DNA of 64,000 bases from CALCLY01 sp900552775. GTDB lineage: Bacteria; Bacillota; Clostridia; UMGS1883; UMGS1540. Positions within the stretch are counted from its first letter, which is position 1. Each line of letters begins with the position of its first letter. Below, piece after piece: positions 26,713-34,641 of this stretch. The translations under genes and the position numbers were made by a program. Below the pieces are notes generated by a model. The model had not been told where the DNA came from, did not search any database, and saw nothing but the letters and a program-made list of their open reading frames with translations. The DNA is taken from NCBI GenBank assembly GCA_937966555.1, contig CALCLY010000012.1, forward strand, positions 62,001 through 126,000, given 5' to 3'.

Positions 26713-27423
26713 ATGCAAAAATCGGTTAAAAAAAGCAGTTTTATTTATTCGCTTAAAAGAACTATTCCCATACTTGTCGGCTTTTTCCCTGTGGGAGTTG
26801 CGTACGGACTTATGATGAGTGCAGCCGGATATGGTGTATGGTGGACTGCGGCTGCAAGCCTCTTTGTTTATACCGGCGCCACGCAAATGCTGATGGTATC
26901 TTTTTTTCGATCAAGCCTGCCCATTTTTTCCATAATAATAACTACACTGCTTTTAAACAGCAGACATTTGTTTTACGGAATATCTTTTATTGACAAATTT
27001 AAGAAATTCGGACCGTGGAAATATTTTCTGATACATACATTGGTTGACGAAAGCTATTCGATTCACTGTTCTTATAAAACGCATGAGGGAACATCGGAAA
27101 AATGGGTTTTTGTTTTTTCGGCTGCTCTGCTTTGGATTTACTGGATTGTTTTTTCTTTGTTCGGTAATATTATGGGCAGTGTTATAACTTTTGATACATC
27201 GGGAATAGATTTTGCTCTTACAGCGCTTTTTGCTGTTATTTTAACAGAGCAATTGCTTGAGTCGCGGACGAAGATTCCCTTTTTTGCGGCACTTGTTTCA
27301 TGCGCTTTAAGTTTTGCCTTATTCGGAAGCGAATCATTTTTGTTCCCATCGCTTTGTATTACGGTGATTCTTCTCAGCCTGCTCAAAAATACAATAGAAA
27401 AAGGGGAGAAAAATAATGGTTGA
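26713..27423 (+). CDS. azlC: Branched-chain amino acid exporter subunit AzlC
   Basis: Large subunit of the AzlCD (BrnFE-like) exporter of branched-chain amino acids. The 236-residue protein is highly hydrophobic, with the family blocks FFPVGVAYGLMM, YTGATQMLMVSF and LLLNSRHLFYGIS, and DESYS near residue 115. AAAGGAG lies 12 nt before the ATG. It overlaps azlD by 8 nt. Confidence 0.92.
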   Translation: MQKSVKKSSFIYSLKRTIPILVGFFPVGVAYGLMMSAAGYGVWWTAAASLFVYTGATQMLMVSFFRSSLPIFSIIITTLLLNSRHLFYGISFIDKFKKFGPWKYFLIHTLVDESYSIHCSYKTHEGTSEKWVFVFSAALLWIYWIVFSLFGNIMGSVITFDTSGIDFALTALFAVILTEQLLESRTKIPFFAALVSCALSFALFGSESFLFPSLCITVILLSLLKNTIEKGEKNNG

Positions 27424-27745
27424 CGTTAAAAGATCGCTTATTATACTTATTGTATGCATTATTTGTATAGGTTCAGAAAGATTTCTTCCGTTTATTGTAT
27501 TCGGGAAGAGAAGAGTTCCTTCTTTGGTTGTTTATCTCGGAGAAGTTCTTCCCTTGGCTGTTATGACAACGCTTGTTGCATATTGCCTCAGGGGAATGAC
27601 TTTTTCTTCGCTCTCGGGATTTTTGCCTCAGATTATTGCGCTTGCCGCAACAGTTTTGCTTCATCTTTGGAAAAGAAGCTCGCTTCTCAGTATTTTCGGA
27701 GGAACGGCGTTTTATATGTTTTTGGTTCAAATGTTTTTTAAATAA
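27416..27745 (+). CDS. azlD: Branched-chain amino acid exporter subunit AzlD
   Basis: Small partner of AzlC, 109 residues and about four membrane segments, with the characteristic ERFLPFIVFG near residue 22 and LGEVLPLAVMTTLVAYCL. The start lies inside the azlC end, after GGGGAG, so translation is coupled. Confidence 0.9.
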   Translation: MVDVKRSLIILIVCIICIGSERFLPFIVFGKRRVPSLVVYLGEVLPLAVMTTLVAYCLRGMTFSSLSGFLPQIIALAATVLLHLWKRSSLLSIFGGTAFYMFLVQMFFK

Positions 27746-27763
27746 TATTTTAATTGCAGCAAG

Positions 27764-27791
27764 AAATCTACCGCGGGTAGATTTTTGTTTT
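27764..27791 (+). terminator. Intrinsic terminator of azlCD
   Basis: AAATCTACC-GCG-GGTAGATTT stem-loop followed by a T-rich tract. Confidence 0.8.
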
Positions 27792-27811
27792 ATATATCTA
27801 TAATTATTCCG

Positions 27812-27840
27812 TTGATTTTTTGATGTTTTTGTTTTATACT
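27812..27840 (+). promoter_or_regulatory. Promoter in front of the gene remnant
   Basis: TTGATT (27812-27817) and TATACT (27835-27840) spaced by 17 nt. It is intact although the gene behind it is broken, and may drive murQ. Confidence 0.6.
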
Positions 27841-27878
27841 GTTTTTCAGAGAGTGACTAAAATAAAAAGCTTTTATTC

Positions 27879-27893
27879 TTCGAATGATTCGAA
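27879..27893 (+). promoter_or_regulatory. 15-bp operator-like palindrome
   Basis: TTCGAATGATTCGAA is a perfect 7+1+7 palindrome, 39 nt after the -10 and 51 nt before the remnant's ATG. Symmetry and length suit an XRE-type dimer. Confidence 0.45.
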
Positions 27894-27944
27894 TGAATTA
27901 ATATGCCGTTTTTTAAAAAGTACAGCGGCAGAATGGAGTATTAA

Positions 27945-28094
27945 ATGCAAAGAGAACTTTTATTTTCCGATTATTTAAAATATTTCAGGCAAAAAAACGG
28001 TTTGACTCAAAAAGAGTTGAGAAATTTGCTTCGTTTTGCAAGAATGTTTTTGAAGCATATAGAAAAGGCGACCGAATTGCAGCCCGGATTATAA
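27945..28094 (+). pseudogene. Start of an XRE-type regulator gene, truncated
   Basis: The ATG at 27945 has GGAG six nt upstream and encodes 49 residues. LKYFRQKNGLTQKEL matches the first two helices of a Cro/C1 (XRE) helix-turn-helix; what follows does not continue the domain. The reading frame then runs over a different gene remnant in another frame and stops at 28092. Best explained as the 5' end of a regulator gene joined by deletion to the murK end. Short similarity, so only moderately sure. Confidence 0.4.
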
Positions 28095-28327
28095 AAGACA
28101 ATGTATATGCGGTTGCGAATCTTTTAATAGCGGGAAGCAATTTTCTCGGTGAAAAAGCCTTGGTGTCTTTTGCGGGCGGAGTTATGCATGAGAGCAAAAT
28201 TATTTTTCCGATGCTTTATGATATTCTGGAAACGAAAAAATTTGAATTAAAAGCAATAGAAAAGGAACCGGTGTACGGAGCCGTACAAATTGCAAGAAAG
28301 GAATTTTTGAAAAATGCTGAAAACTGA
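28001..28327 (+). pseudogene. 3' remnant of a BadF/MurK-type amino sugar kinase
   Basis: A frame with no start codon encodes the C-terminal third of a BadF/BadG/BcrA-family kinase: FAS..KNVFEAYRKGDRIAARII, LVSFAGGVMHESKIIFPML and EPVYGAVQIARKEFL. Clostridial MurK/GlcNAc kinases of this family sit directly before murQ, and here the remnant's stop overlaps the murQ ATG by 14 nt. The N-terminal ATPase motifs (DxGxT) are missing from the region upstream, so the kinase is non-functional. Confidence 0.7.
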
Positions 28328-29117
28328 GATGAGAAACGAAAAAACAAAACACATAGATAAAATGTCAACAGCGGAGATGCTTGAAATTATAAATGAGGAA
28401 AATTTCAGAAGTGTAAAGGCAGTTGAAGAGTCGCTGCATGAAATAGAAAAAGCATGCGACGCCGCTGCCGAAACAGTAGCTATGGACGGGAGAATTTTTT
28501 ATATCGGCGCCGGAACATCTGGAAGACTCGGAATCGCCGATGCTGCGGAATGTCCTCCTACATACGGCGTTCCTGCGGACAGTGTTATCGGAATTATTGC
28601 AGGCGGATATAAAAGCCTTGTAAGTGCCAGTGAAGGTGAGGAAGACAACGGAGAAGCAGGGATAGCGGATTTTATGTCTTACAATCCGCAAAAAAATGAC
28701 ATTCTTATAGGAATATCAGCAGCAGGGGGTGCTCCGTATGTTGTCAAAGCATTGGAGTATGCAAAGTCAATTGGCTGTAAAACAGTTGGTATAACAAGCA
28801 ATGCCGGCACATTGATTGATAAAACAGCAGATATTTCAATAGTAACAGACACGGGTGCAGAGGTTGTTACGGGATCAACGAGAATGAAAGCCGGTACAGC
28901 GCAAAAAATAGTTCTGAATATGATATCAACATGCGCAATGATAAAAACGGGCAAAGTTTACGAAAATCTTATGATAAATCTCCGTCCCACAAACAATAAG
29001 CTTAAAAAACGCATTATCGGAATTGTACGCGAGATATGCGGCTGCGATGAAAGCGAGGCATTGGAAAGGCTTCAAAAGAATAATTGGGTGATAAGAGATG
29101 CTGTAAAGCAGAGCTGA
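28314..29117 (+). CDS. murQ: N-acetylmuramic acid 6-phosphate etherase, short C-terminus
   Basis: Cleaves the lactyl ether of MurNAc-6-phosphate, giving GlcNAc-6-phosphate in peptidoglycan recycling. The SIS domain is intact: IGAGTSGRLGIADAAECPPTYG, ISAAGGAPYV and STRMKAGTAQKIVLNM. At 267 residues it is about 30 shorter than usual. The C-terminal UBA-like helical segment is cut short, ending in ERLQKNNWVIRDAVKQS. The conserved N-terminus (RNEKTKHIDKMST) fixes the start. With its upstream kinase destroyed, its substrate supply would need another kinase or transporter. Confidence 0.9.
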   Translation: MLKTEMRNEKTKHIDKMSTAEMLEIINEENFRSVKAVEESLHEIEKACDAAAETVAMDGRIFYIGAGTSGRLGIADAAECPPTYGVPADSVIGIIAGGYKSLVSASEGEEDNGEAGIADFMSYNPQKNDILIGISAAGGAPYVVKALEYAKSIGCKTVGITSNAGTLIDKTADISIVTDTGAEVVTGSTRMKAGTAQKIVLNMISTCAMIKTGKVYENLMINLRPTNNKLKKRIIGIVREICGCDESEALERLQKNNWVIRDAVKQS

Positions 29118-29136
29118 AAAGGTTGTTAAAATGCCA

Positions 29137-29189
29137 TTTCGGGATTGGCAAGGGCCGGACATTGCCAATCCCGAAAGAACGGCCGGACA
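29137..29189 (+). repeat. Perfect 15-bp hairpin with repeated GGCCGGACA
   Basis: TTTCGGGATTGGCAA (29137-29151) and its exact complement (29162-29176) flank a loop containing GGCCGGACA. The same 9-mer recurs at 29181-29189 directly after the stem. It may end the murQ transcript, but there is no T-run. Confidence 0.6.
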
Positions 29190-29229
29190 AAAAACAAGCA
29201 TTCTGCGCATGTGTTGGAATCTTTTATGC

Positions 29230-30000
29230 CTATTTGCTGTCGCGGTTTTTAAAAAAATATGATGGTGAATATCCGGTCATTTTTTTTATAAATGAAGAAA
29301 AATAATTAGGATCATTAAACCCTGCCATGAGTGAAACGGAGGCTACACTGTAATAGCCTGATTTTAATAATTCCAAAGCATAGTGCAAACGAAGATTGTT
29401 AATATATTTAAGCGGGCTGATGCCAAATTCTTTTTCAAAAATTTTTCTGAAGTATGTATTGCTTATACCGCATAAATCAGCAAGTATATCGATTGTCATG
29501 TCACTGCTTGTAAAGTTTTCCTGTATATATTCAAGAGCTCCGGGAAGCGTGTCTTTTACGGTAATCATTTTTGAGCAAATTGATTCTATGTCTGCTTTAT
29601 ATAAAATCTTATTAATTATGGACTGACATTCATAGTAACGGCCGTAAATATTTGAAATCCAACGAGAGTGTAATTCGTTAAACTTATGATTAAAGTAGTT
29701 GATATCGCGTACCGAATATTTTTTCATTTGATTCGGCAGCGGGTCATCAGAGGTGAAGCGGACAATAATCAAGTGTTCTTTTTCCGCATCCAATGAAAAA
29801 TCCGAACCTTTGGGTACAAACAATATATCCCCTGTTTTCACATGAATTGTTTCATTATCGGAGATGACGGTTCCCTTTCCGTAAATTCTGTATGAAATTG
29901 AATTGAATGTTTGCTGCGAATACTGTCCCGCAGTGTTTTCTTTATCAACTTTGAAAACTGATATGATTTTGACAGTAACATTTTCGGAATCAAGCAGCAT
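29230..30000 (-). CDS. AraC-family transcriptional regulator
   Basis: A 256-residue regulator with an N-terminal cupin-type sensor domain (VKTGDILFVPKGSDFSL, residues 50-67) and two C-terminal helix-turn-helix motifs (MTIDILADLCGISNTYFRKIF and VASVSLMAGFNDPNYFSSFIKK). It is transcribed away from the FAD oxidoreductase gene, the usual position for a sugar-responsive local activator. The ATG has AGAGGAAG upstream. Confidence 0.93.
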   Translation of the reverse strand: MLLDSENVTVKIISVFKVDKENTAGQYSQQTFNSISYRIYGKGTVISDNETIHVKTGDILFVPKGSDFSLDAEKEHLIIVRFTSDDPLPNQMKKYSVRDINYFNHKFNELHSRWISNIYGRYYECQSIINKILYKADIESICSKMITVKDTLPGALEYIQENFTSSDMTIDILADLCGISNTYFRKIFEKEFGISPLKYINNLRLHYALELLKSGYYSVASVSLMAGFNDPNYFSSFIKKMTGYSPSYFFKNRDSK

Positions 30001-30030
30001 AATAATTGCTTCCTCTCGTTTTTTTGGTTT

Positions 30031-30059
30031 ATCATAACATATTCATAAAAAAATGTCAA
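30031..30059 (-). promoter_or_regulatory. Sigma-A promoter of the AraC gene
   Basis: Minus-strand TTGACA and TATGAT with 17-nt spacing; the -10 is at 30031-30036. Confidence 0.75.
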
Positions 30060-30070
30060 GTGATTAAGTT

Positions 30071-30086
30071 TCGAAATTTCAAGATA
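30071..30086 (+). promoter_or_regulatory. Candidate AraC-regulator site, upstream copy
   Basis: TCGAAATTTCAAGATA, 17 nt before the -35 of the oxidoreductase promoter. A copy with 14 of 16 bases identical lies at 30193-30208. Confidence 0.45.
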
Positions 30087-30103
30087 TTGTTCTGTTATTT
30101 ACA

Positions 30104-30132
30104 TTGACGGTTTATATTAAAAATATTATAAT
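30104..30132 (+). promoter_or_regulatory. Sigma-A promoter of the FAD oxidoreductase gene
   Basis: TTGACG (30104-30109) and TATAAT (30127-30132), 17-nt spacer, giving a leader of about 120 nt. Confidence 0.7.
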
Positions 30133-30192
30133 ATCAAACAAAGAGTAAATCCAATCGATTTATAACTTAATTCGTAAAATGAATTTAGATAA

Positions 30193-30208
30193 TCGAAATT
30201 TACAGATA
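30193..30208 (+). promoter_or_regulatory. Candidate AraC-regulator site, downstream copy
   Basis: TCGAAATTTACAGATA in the same orientation as the copy at 30071, 122 bp further on and inside the transcribed leader. Confidence 0.4.
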
Positions 30209-30259
30209 CGCGCAATAGGCTTTTTAAAAGGAATAATAATTTGAGATGAGGTGCATATT

Positions 30260-31480
30260 TTGAAAAAGTATGATTTGATTGTAGTCGGAGGAGGCATAGC
30301 GGGAGTTTGCGCCGCAACCGTTGCGGCACGCAGAGGACTGCGGGTTCTTCTGACAGAAAAAACAGGTGTGCTCGGAGGAGCTTTGTCAAACAGCCTTGTA
30401 TATCCGTTTATGAAATACAAAATGAAAAACAAGCTTTTATCGGATGGCATATTTACCGAAATCAGAAAACGCAAGGAGGCATATAAAGACATATCGTGGG
30501 AGTGCTATAAATTTGTGTTTGACGATATGGTTACAGAGGCAAAAGCAGATGTGCTTTTTCATTCCAACGTATACAAAGCGCAAACCGACGGCAGAAATAT
30601 CAAGTCGGTTTCAGTATTGACAAAGTCGGGTACAGAAGAATTTGAAGCGAAATATTTTATTGATGCATCGGGAGACGGCGAATTAATCGCAATGACAAAA
30701 TGCGATTATCAATTAGGCAGAGAAAGTGACGGTTTCTGTCAGCCGATGACAACTTGTTTTCGTGTCGGAAATGTTGATATTGAGCTTTTTAAAAAAGAAA
30801 AAGATATGCTGCAGCAAAAATATAAAGAGTATCAGAATAACGGTAAAATCTCAAATCCGAGAGAAAATATTCTGGTGTTTTACGGGCTCGGAAACGGCGT
30901 ATTGCATTTTAATACGACAAGGGTAATAAAGCATAACCCTGTAGATTCTGCAGAAATCAGTCAGGCTGAAATTATTGCAAGAAAACAAGTAGTGGAAATG
31001 ATAAGCTTTTTCAAAGAAAATGCAAAATCCTTTAAAAACAGTTACATAGCAGCATTGCCCGAACATATAGGTGTAAGGGAAAGCAGAAAATTAAGAGGCG
31101 TACATATTTTAACCGCTGACGAAATAAAGAATTGCGTACATTTTGAAGATACAATTGCATTGGGCAATTATGAGATTGACATACATAACCCGACAGGAAC
31201 GGGGACACAATTATATTATTTTGATGAGGACGAGTATTATTGCATACCATACCGGTCTCTTCAGCCTAAGGAGTACGATAATATGCTTGTTGCCGGAAGG
31301 TGTGTGTCTGCAACGCATGAGGCTCATTCCGCAATAAGAATTATGCCTATTTGCGCCTGCATGGGAGAAGCGGCGGGAATTGCGGCGTATGTTGCCGATA
31401 AAAACGGTACAGGTGTGAATGATATCAACATTAAAGAATTACAGTCTTTGCTCAGAGAAAACGGTGCTCAAATAGATTGA
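30260..31480 (+). CDS. FAD-dependent oxidoreductase (FAD_oxidored family)
   Basis: A 406-residue flavoprotein with an N-terminal Rossmann motif LIVVGGGIAGVCAA, followed by LLTEKTGVLGGALSN, FIDASGDGELIA in the middle and AGRCVSATHEAHSAIRIMPICACMGEAAG at the end, the layout of Pfam FAD_oxidored (PF12831). Such genes often sit beside AraC regulators and carbohydrate genes; the substrate is unknown. I prefer the TTG at 30260, six nt after GAGGTG, over the GTG at 30251 which lies inside that site. Confidence 0.85.
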   Translation: MKKYDLIVVGGGIAGVCAATVAARRGLRVLLTEKTGVLGGALSNSLVYPFMKYKMKNKLLSDGIFTEIRKRKEAYKDISWECYKFVFDDMVTEAKADVLFHSNVYKAQTDGRNIKSVSVLTKSGTEEFEAKYFIDASGDGELIAMTKCDYQLGRESDGFCQPMTTCFRVGNVDIELFKKEKDMLQQKYKEYQNNGKISNPRENILVFYGLGNGVLHFNTTRVIKHNPVDSAEISQAEIIARKQVVEMISFFKENAKSFKNSYIAALPEHIGVRESRKLRGVHILTADEIKNCVHFEDTIALGNYEIDIHNPTGTGTQLYYFDEDEYYCIPYRSLQPKEYDNMLVAGRCVSATHEAHSAIRIMPICACMGEAAGIAAYVADKNGTGVNDINIKELQSLLRENGAQID

Positions 31481-31505
31481 TGCCAAATCACTGCCTGTAT
31501 AAATC

Positions 31506-31541
31506 AAAAAAGAGACTGTAGCAATTAGGTTTGCCACAGCC
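31506..31541 (-). terminator. Intrinsic terminator of the aromatic operon
   Basis: On the minus strand an 11-bp stem (GGCTGTGGCAA with TTGCTACAGTC) is followed by TCTTTTTT, 16 nt after the aroF stop. Confidence 0.85.
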
Positions 31542-31556
31542 CTCCTCTTGCTTGAT

Positions 31557-32585
31557 TTACATTTGGTCGGCAAGGTCAAGCAAAAGCCGTTCTGTTTTTT
31601 CAATGCCGAGACAGGGATCGGTTATTGATTTTCCGTAAATATGTTCGCTTGGGGCACAGGAGCCGTCTTCTATATAGCTTTCAATCATAAGTCCTTTTAC
31701 AAGACGTTCCACATCTGCGCTGTGACGACGGCTGTGGAGAACTTCTTTTGCTATTCTGATCTGTTCCATATATTTTTTGCCCGAATTAGAGTGATTTGTA
31801 TCTATAATAACTGCAGGGTTGCTGAAATGCTCGTTTGTGTATATCTCGCAGAGATTTATAAGATCCTCGTAATGGTAATTTGGGATAGCTTGACCGTGCT
31901 TATTTACAAAACCTCGTAAAATTGCGTGTGTGTATGGATTACCTGTGCTTTCAACTTCCCAGCCTCTGTAAATAAAGGTGTGACCGTTTTGACCTGCGGT
32001 TATGGAGTTAAGCATAATTGAAAGGTCGCCGCCTGTAGGGTTTTTCATTCCGACAGGGATATCAAGTCCGCTTGCGGTGAGCCTGTGCTGCTGATCCTCC
32101 GAAGAACGTGCACCGACAGCAACATACGAAAGCAGATCCGAAAGATAACGGTAGTTTTCCGAATAAAGCATTTCGTCGGCACAGGTATATTCGATATCGC
32201 GTATAGCTTTCATGTGCAAATCTCTTATAGCAATAATTCCGCGAAGCATATCCGAATGTTCTGTAGGGTTTGGCTGATGCAGCATGCCCTTATATCCGCT
32301 TCCTGTTGTGCGGGGCTTGTTTGTGTATATTCTCGGAACTATAAGAAGCTTATCTGACACTTTTTCGTCTATGCGTTTAAGGCGCGATAAATAGTCGAGA
32401 ACACTTTCCTCGCTGTCCGCGGAGCATGGACCTATTATAATGAGAAGTCTGCTGTCCGCACCCGACAATACTGCTTTTATTTCCGCATCGCGTTTTTCTT
32501 TTATTTTCGCCATTTTTTCGGTGAGCGGATATTCCTCTTTAATGACTTTTGGAATAGGCAGCTTTCTTTTAAAATTCATGTTCAT
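31557..32585 (-). CDS. aroF: 3-deoxy-7-phosphoheptulonate synthase, class I (AroF/G type)
   Basis: First enzyme of the shikimate pathway: condenses PEP and erythrose-4-phosphate to DAHP. The 342-residue protein has the class I AroF/AroG/AroH signatures IIIGPCSADSEE, PRIYTNKPRTTGSGYKG, VGARSSEDQQHR and DTNHSNSGKK. The ATG at 32585 has AAGGAG 8 nt upstream; a GTG at 32594 overlaps that site. It is the last gene of the aromatic operon although it encodes the first step. Confidence 0.96.
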   Translation of the reverse strand: MNMNFKRKLPIPKVIKEEYPLTEKMAKIKEKRDAEIKAVLSGADSRLLIIIGPCSADSEESVLDYLSRLKRIDEKVSDKLLIVPRIYTNKPRTTGSGYKGMLHQPNPTEHSDMLRGIIAIRDLHMKAIRDIEYTCADEMLYSENYRYLSDLLSYVAVGARSSEDQQHRLTASGLDIPVGMKNPTGGDLSIMLNSITAGQNGHTFIYRGWEVESTGNPYTHAILRGFVNKHGQAIPNYHYEDLINLCEIYTNEHFSNPAVIIDTNHSNSGKKYMEQIRIAKEVLHSRRHSADVERLVKGLMIESYIEDGSCAPSEHIYGKSITDPCLGIEKTERLLLDLADQM

Positions 32586-32590
32586 TTTTA

Positions 32591-33448
32591 TCACTCCTTG
32601 TCAAATTTTCTTCGCCTTTCGCTTGATTTGCGCATGATTTTTTTCATTTCTTCCGCGTCGCCCTGTTCCAAAACGGTTTTAAGCTTATTAAACTGTTTTT
32701 CAAAAAGGTTCATTTCGTGCAGAAGTGCTTCGCGGTTGTCAAGAAAAAGTTCGGTCCACATGATTTCGTTTATGTTTGCTATTCTTGTAAGATCTCTGAA
32801 GGAGTCACCGGTGAAAGTTTCAAGGCCTTCCGTGTCGCTGCACGTCATAAGACTTACGGCAATGCAGTGAGTAAGCTGCGAAACAAACGCTATCATTTCG
32901 TCGTGTTCTTCAACCGACAATGTGCGGACTCTGTGGAATCCGAGAACTTTTCCCAGCTGAATACATGCCTTTATAGCTTCGGGTGTATTTTTTTTCGTTG
33001 GGGTTACAATATAGTTTGCACCGATAAACATTTCAGGTGTACTGTTTTCAACGCCGGACACTTCTCTTCCCGCCATAGGGTGTGCGGCGATATATTCAAC
33101 ATCGGGACGCAAAATATCCTGAATATCATATACTATACAGCCTTTAACACCTGTTACATCCGTTAAAAGTGCGCCGGGTTTAATAAATTTTTGGTTTTTA
33201 AGAATCCATTCTTTAAAAATATGAGGGTAAAGCGCAAAAATTATTATGTCCGCTTCCGATATCATTTCTGCATTAATTTCCGAGGAACCCTCAGATATGA
33301 TTTTGTGTTTTAAAGCATAGTCTATGTCTGCCTGTTTATCGGACAGCGCGCTTATGTGAAATCCGAATCTTTTCAAAGCTTTCGCATAGCTGCCGCCCAT
33401 AAGTCCGAGACCGACTATAAGAATTTTTTTATCAGTATTTATAATCAT
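32591..33448 (-). CDS. tyrA: Prephenate dehydrogenase
   Basis: Oxidative decarboxylation of prephenate to 4-hydroxyphenylpyruvate for tyrosine. The 285-residue protein has the NAD motif ILIVGLGLMGGSYAKAL, HPMAGREVSG with the catalytic histidine region, and SQLTHCIAVSL. No C-terminal ACT domain is present. The ATG at 33448 has AAGGAG 7 nt upstream. It lies between aroA and aroF. Confidence 0.95.
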   Translation of the reverse strand: MIINTDKKILIVGLGLMGGSYAKALKRFGFHISALSDKQADIDYALKHKIISEGSSEINAEMISEADIIIFALYPHIFKEWILKNQKFIKPGALLTDVTGVKGCIVYDIQDILRPDVEYIAAHPMAGREVSGVENSTPEMFIGANYIVTPTKKNTPEAIKACIQLGKVLGFHRVRTLSVEEHDEMIAFVSQLTHCIAVSLMTCSDTEGLETFTGDSFRDLTRIANINEIMWTELFLDNREALLHEMNLFEKQFNKLKTVLEQGDAEEMKKIMRKSSERRRKFDKE

Positions 33449-33459
33449 TTGCAAGCTCC

Positions 33460-34641
33460 TTAATGTTTAATATCTATATCGGCACCCAATTTTGCTATTA
33501 CGCCGAAATAATCCGGAAAGCTTTTTGAAACAGCCTCGGCTCCTTCTATTTTGCCGCCTGTTTTGCACAGAATGGGGATAAGTGCCATTAATATTCTGTG
33601 GTCATTGTGAGATGAAAGTGTGCTGAGAGGCTTTTTAATATGAGGGTTTTTCATTAGTATTTCATTGCTGCTTACCTCAATGTCAATACCGAGTTTTTTA
33701 AGTTCTTCTTTCATAGTTTCCGCTCTGTCGCTTTCTTTTACCGAAAGACGTGCCGTTCCCGTAAGCTTCACACCATGGTTCATGGCAGCCACGGTTAAGA
33801 GAGCGGGCCCGAGGTCAGGACAATCGGAAATATCAAGGCAGCAAAAGTCTTTAAGCCTTTTATAATAATCTATATAAACCGAGTCACCCTGAGCGGACTG
33901 TGAAAGGCCGGTAACTTTAACGTTTTCATCAAGTGCCGCAAGATATGCGGCGTTTGAATAGTCACCTTCTATAACGGCGTTTGCGCCACTGTATTTCTGG
34001 CCGCCTTTAATAAACAGTGTATTGCCGTACATCGCAGCCGACACTCCGTAATAATGCAATACCTCCAATGTTATATTAACATACGAACGGCTTTCAAAAG
34101 GCGGAATTATTTCTATTTTGCTGTCGCCCGAAAGAAGCGGAAGAGTAAAAAGAAGCCCCGTTATAAACTGACTGCTTATATCACCGCGTACTCTGTAATC
34201 TCCGCTTTTTAAATTACCGCATACACGTAAAAATCCGCGCCCTTTTTCAAAATAAAAACCGTTTTCTTTTGCTATGGTTTCGTAAACGTCCAAGGGTCTT
34301 TCAAAAAGTTTTTCCGAGCCTTTAAAAGTTATTTCCTGTCCGAGAGTCATTGCAAAAGGAATCAGAAAACGGAGTGTGCTTCCGCTTTCGCGGCAGTGTA
34401 AAATATTTCCTTTCGGTTCTTCTTTTGTCAAAGTCACTTTTCTGCCTTCGATTTTTACATTTGCTCCGAGAGATTCAAGACAGGAAAGAGTTGCTTTTAT
34501 ATCTTCCGAAAGTACCACATTATCCACCGTGCATTTTTCGCCCGATAAAAACGAAGCTATCAAATATCTGTGCGCCGCGCTTTTTGACGGCGGTGCAGCA
34601 ACACTGCCTTGCAGGTGGGAGGGGTTTACTTCAGCAATCAT
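33460..34641 (-). CDS. aroA: 3-phosphoshikimate 1-carboxyvinyltransferase (EPSP synthase)
   Basis: Adds the enolpyruvyl group of PEP to shikimate-3-phosphate. Motifs are PPSKSAAHRYLIA near residue 15, RESGSTLRFLIPFA near 83, and SDRAETMKEELKKLG and SSHNDHRILMAL near 340. The start at MIAEVNPSHLQ has GGAGG upstream and overlaps the aroC stop by 4 nt; the longer open frame is only the aroC shadow. At 393 residues it is shorter than the 425-residue E. coli enzyme, in line with compact clostridial forms. Confidence 0.95.
   Translation of the reverse strand: MIAEVNPSHLQGSVAAPPSKSAAHRYLIASFLSGEKCTVDNVVLSEDIKATLSCLESLGANVKIEGRKVTLTKEEPKGNILHCRESGSTLRFLIPFAMTLGQEITFKGSEKLFERPLDVYETIAKENGFYFEKGRGFLRVCGNLKSGDYRVRGDISSQFITGLLFTLPLLSGDSKIEIIPPFESRSYVNITLEVLHYYGVSAAMYGNTLFIKGGQKYSGANAVIEGDYSNAAYLAALDENVKVTGLSQSAQGDSVYIDYYKRLKDFCCLDISDCPDLGPALLTVAAMNHGVKLTGTARLSVKESDRAETMKEELKKLGIDIEVSSNEILMKNPHIKKPLSTLSSHNDHRILMALIPILCKTGGKIEGAEAVSKSFPDYFGVIAKLGADIDIKH

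Noticed and set aside
15821..31541. Similar GCTGTAGCAA / GACTGTAGCAA segments after rpmA and after aroF, considered as a dispersed repeat
   Set aside because: Each is one arm of an independent terminator hairpin; similarity is short and ends with the stem.
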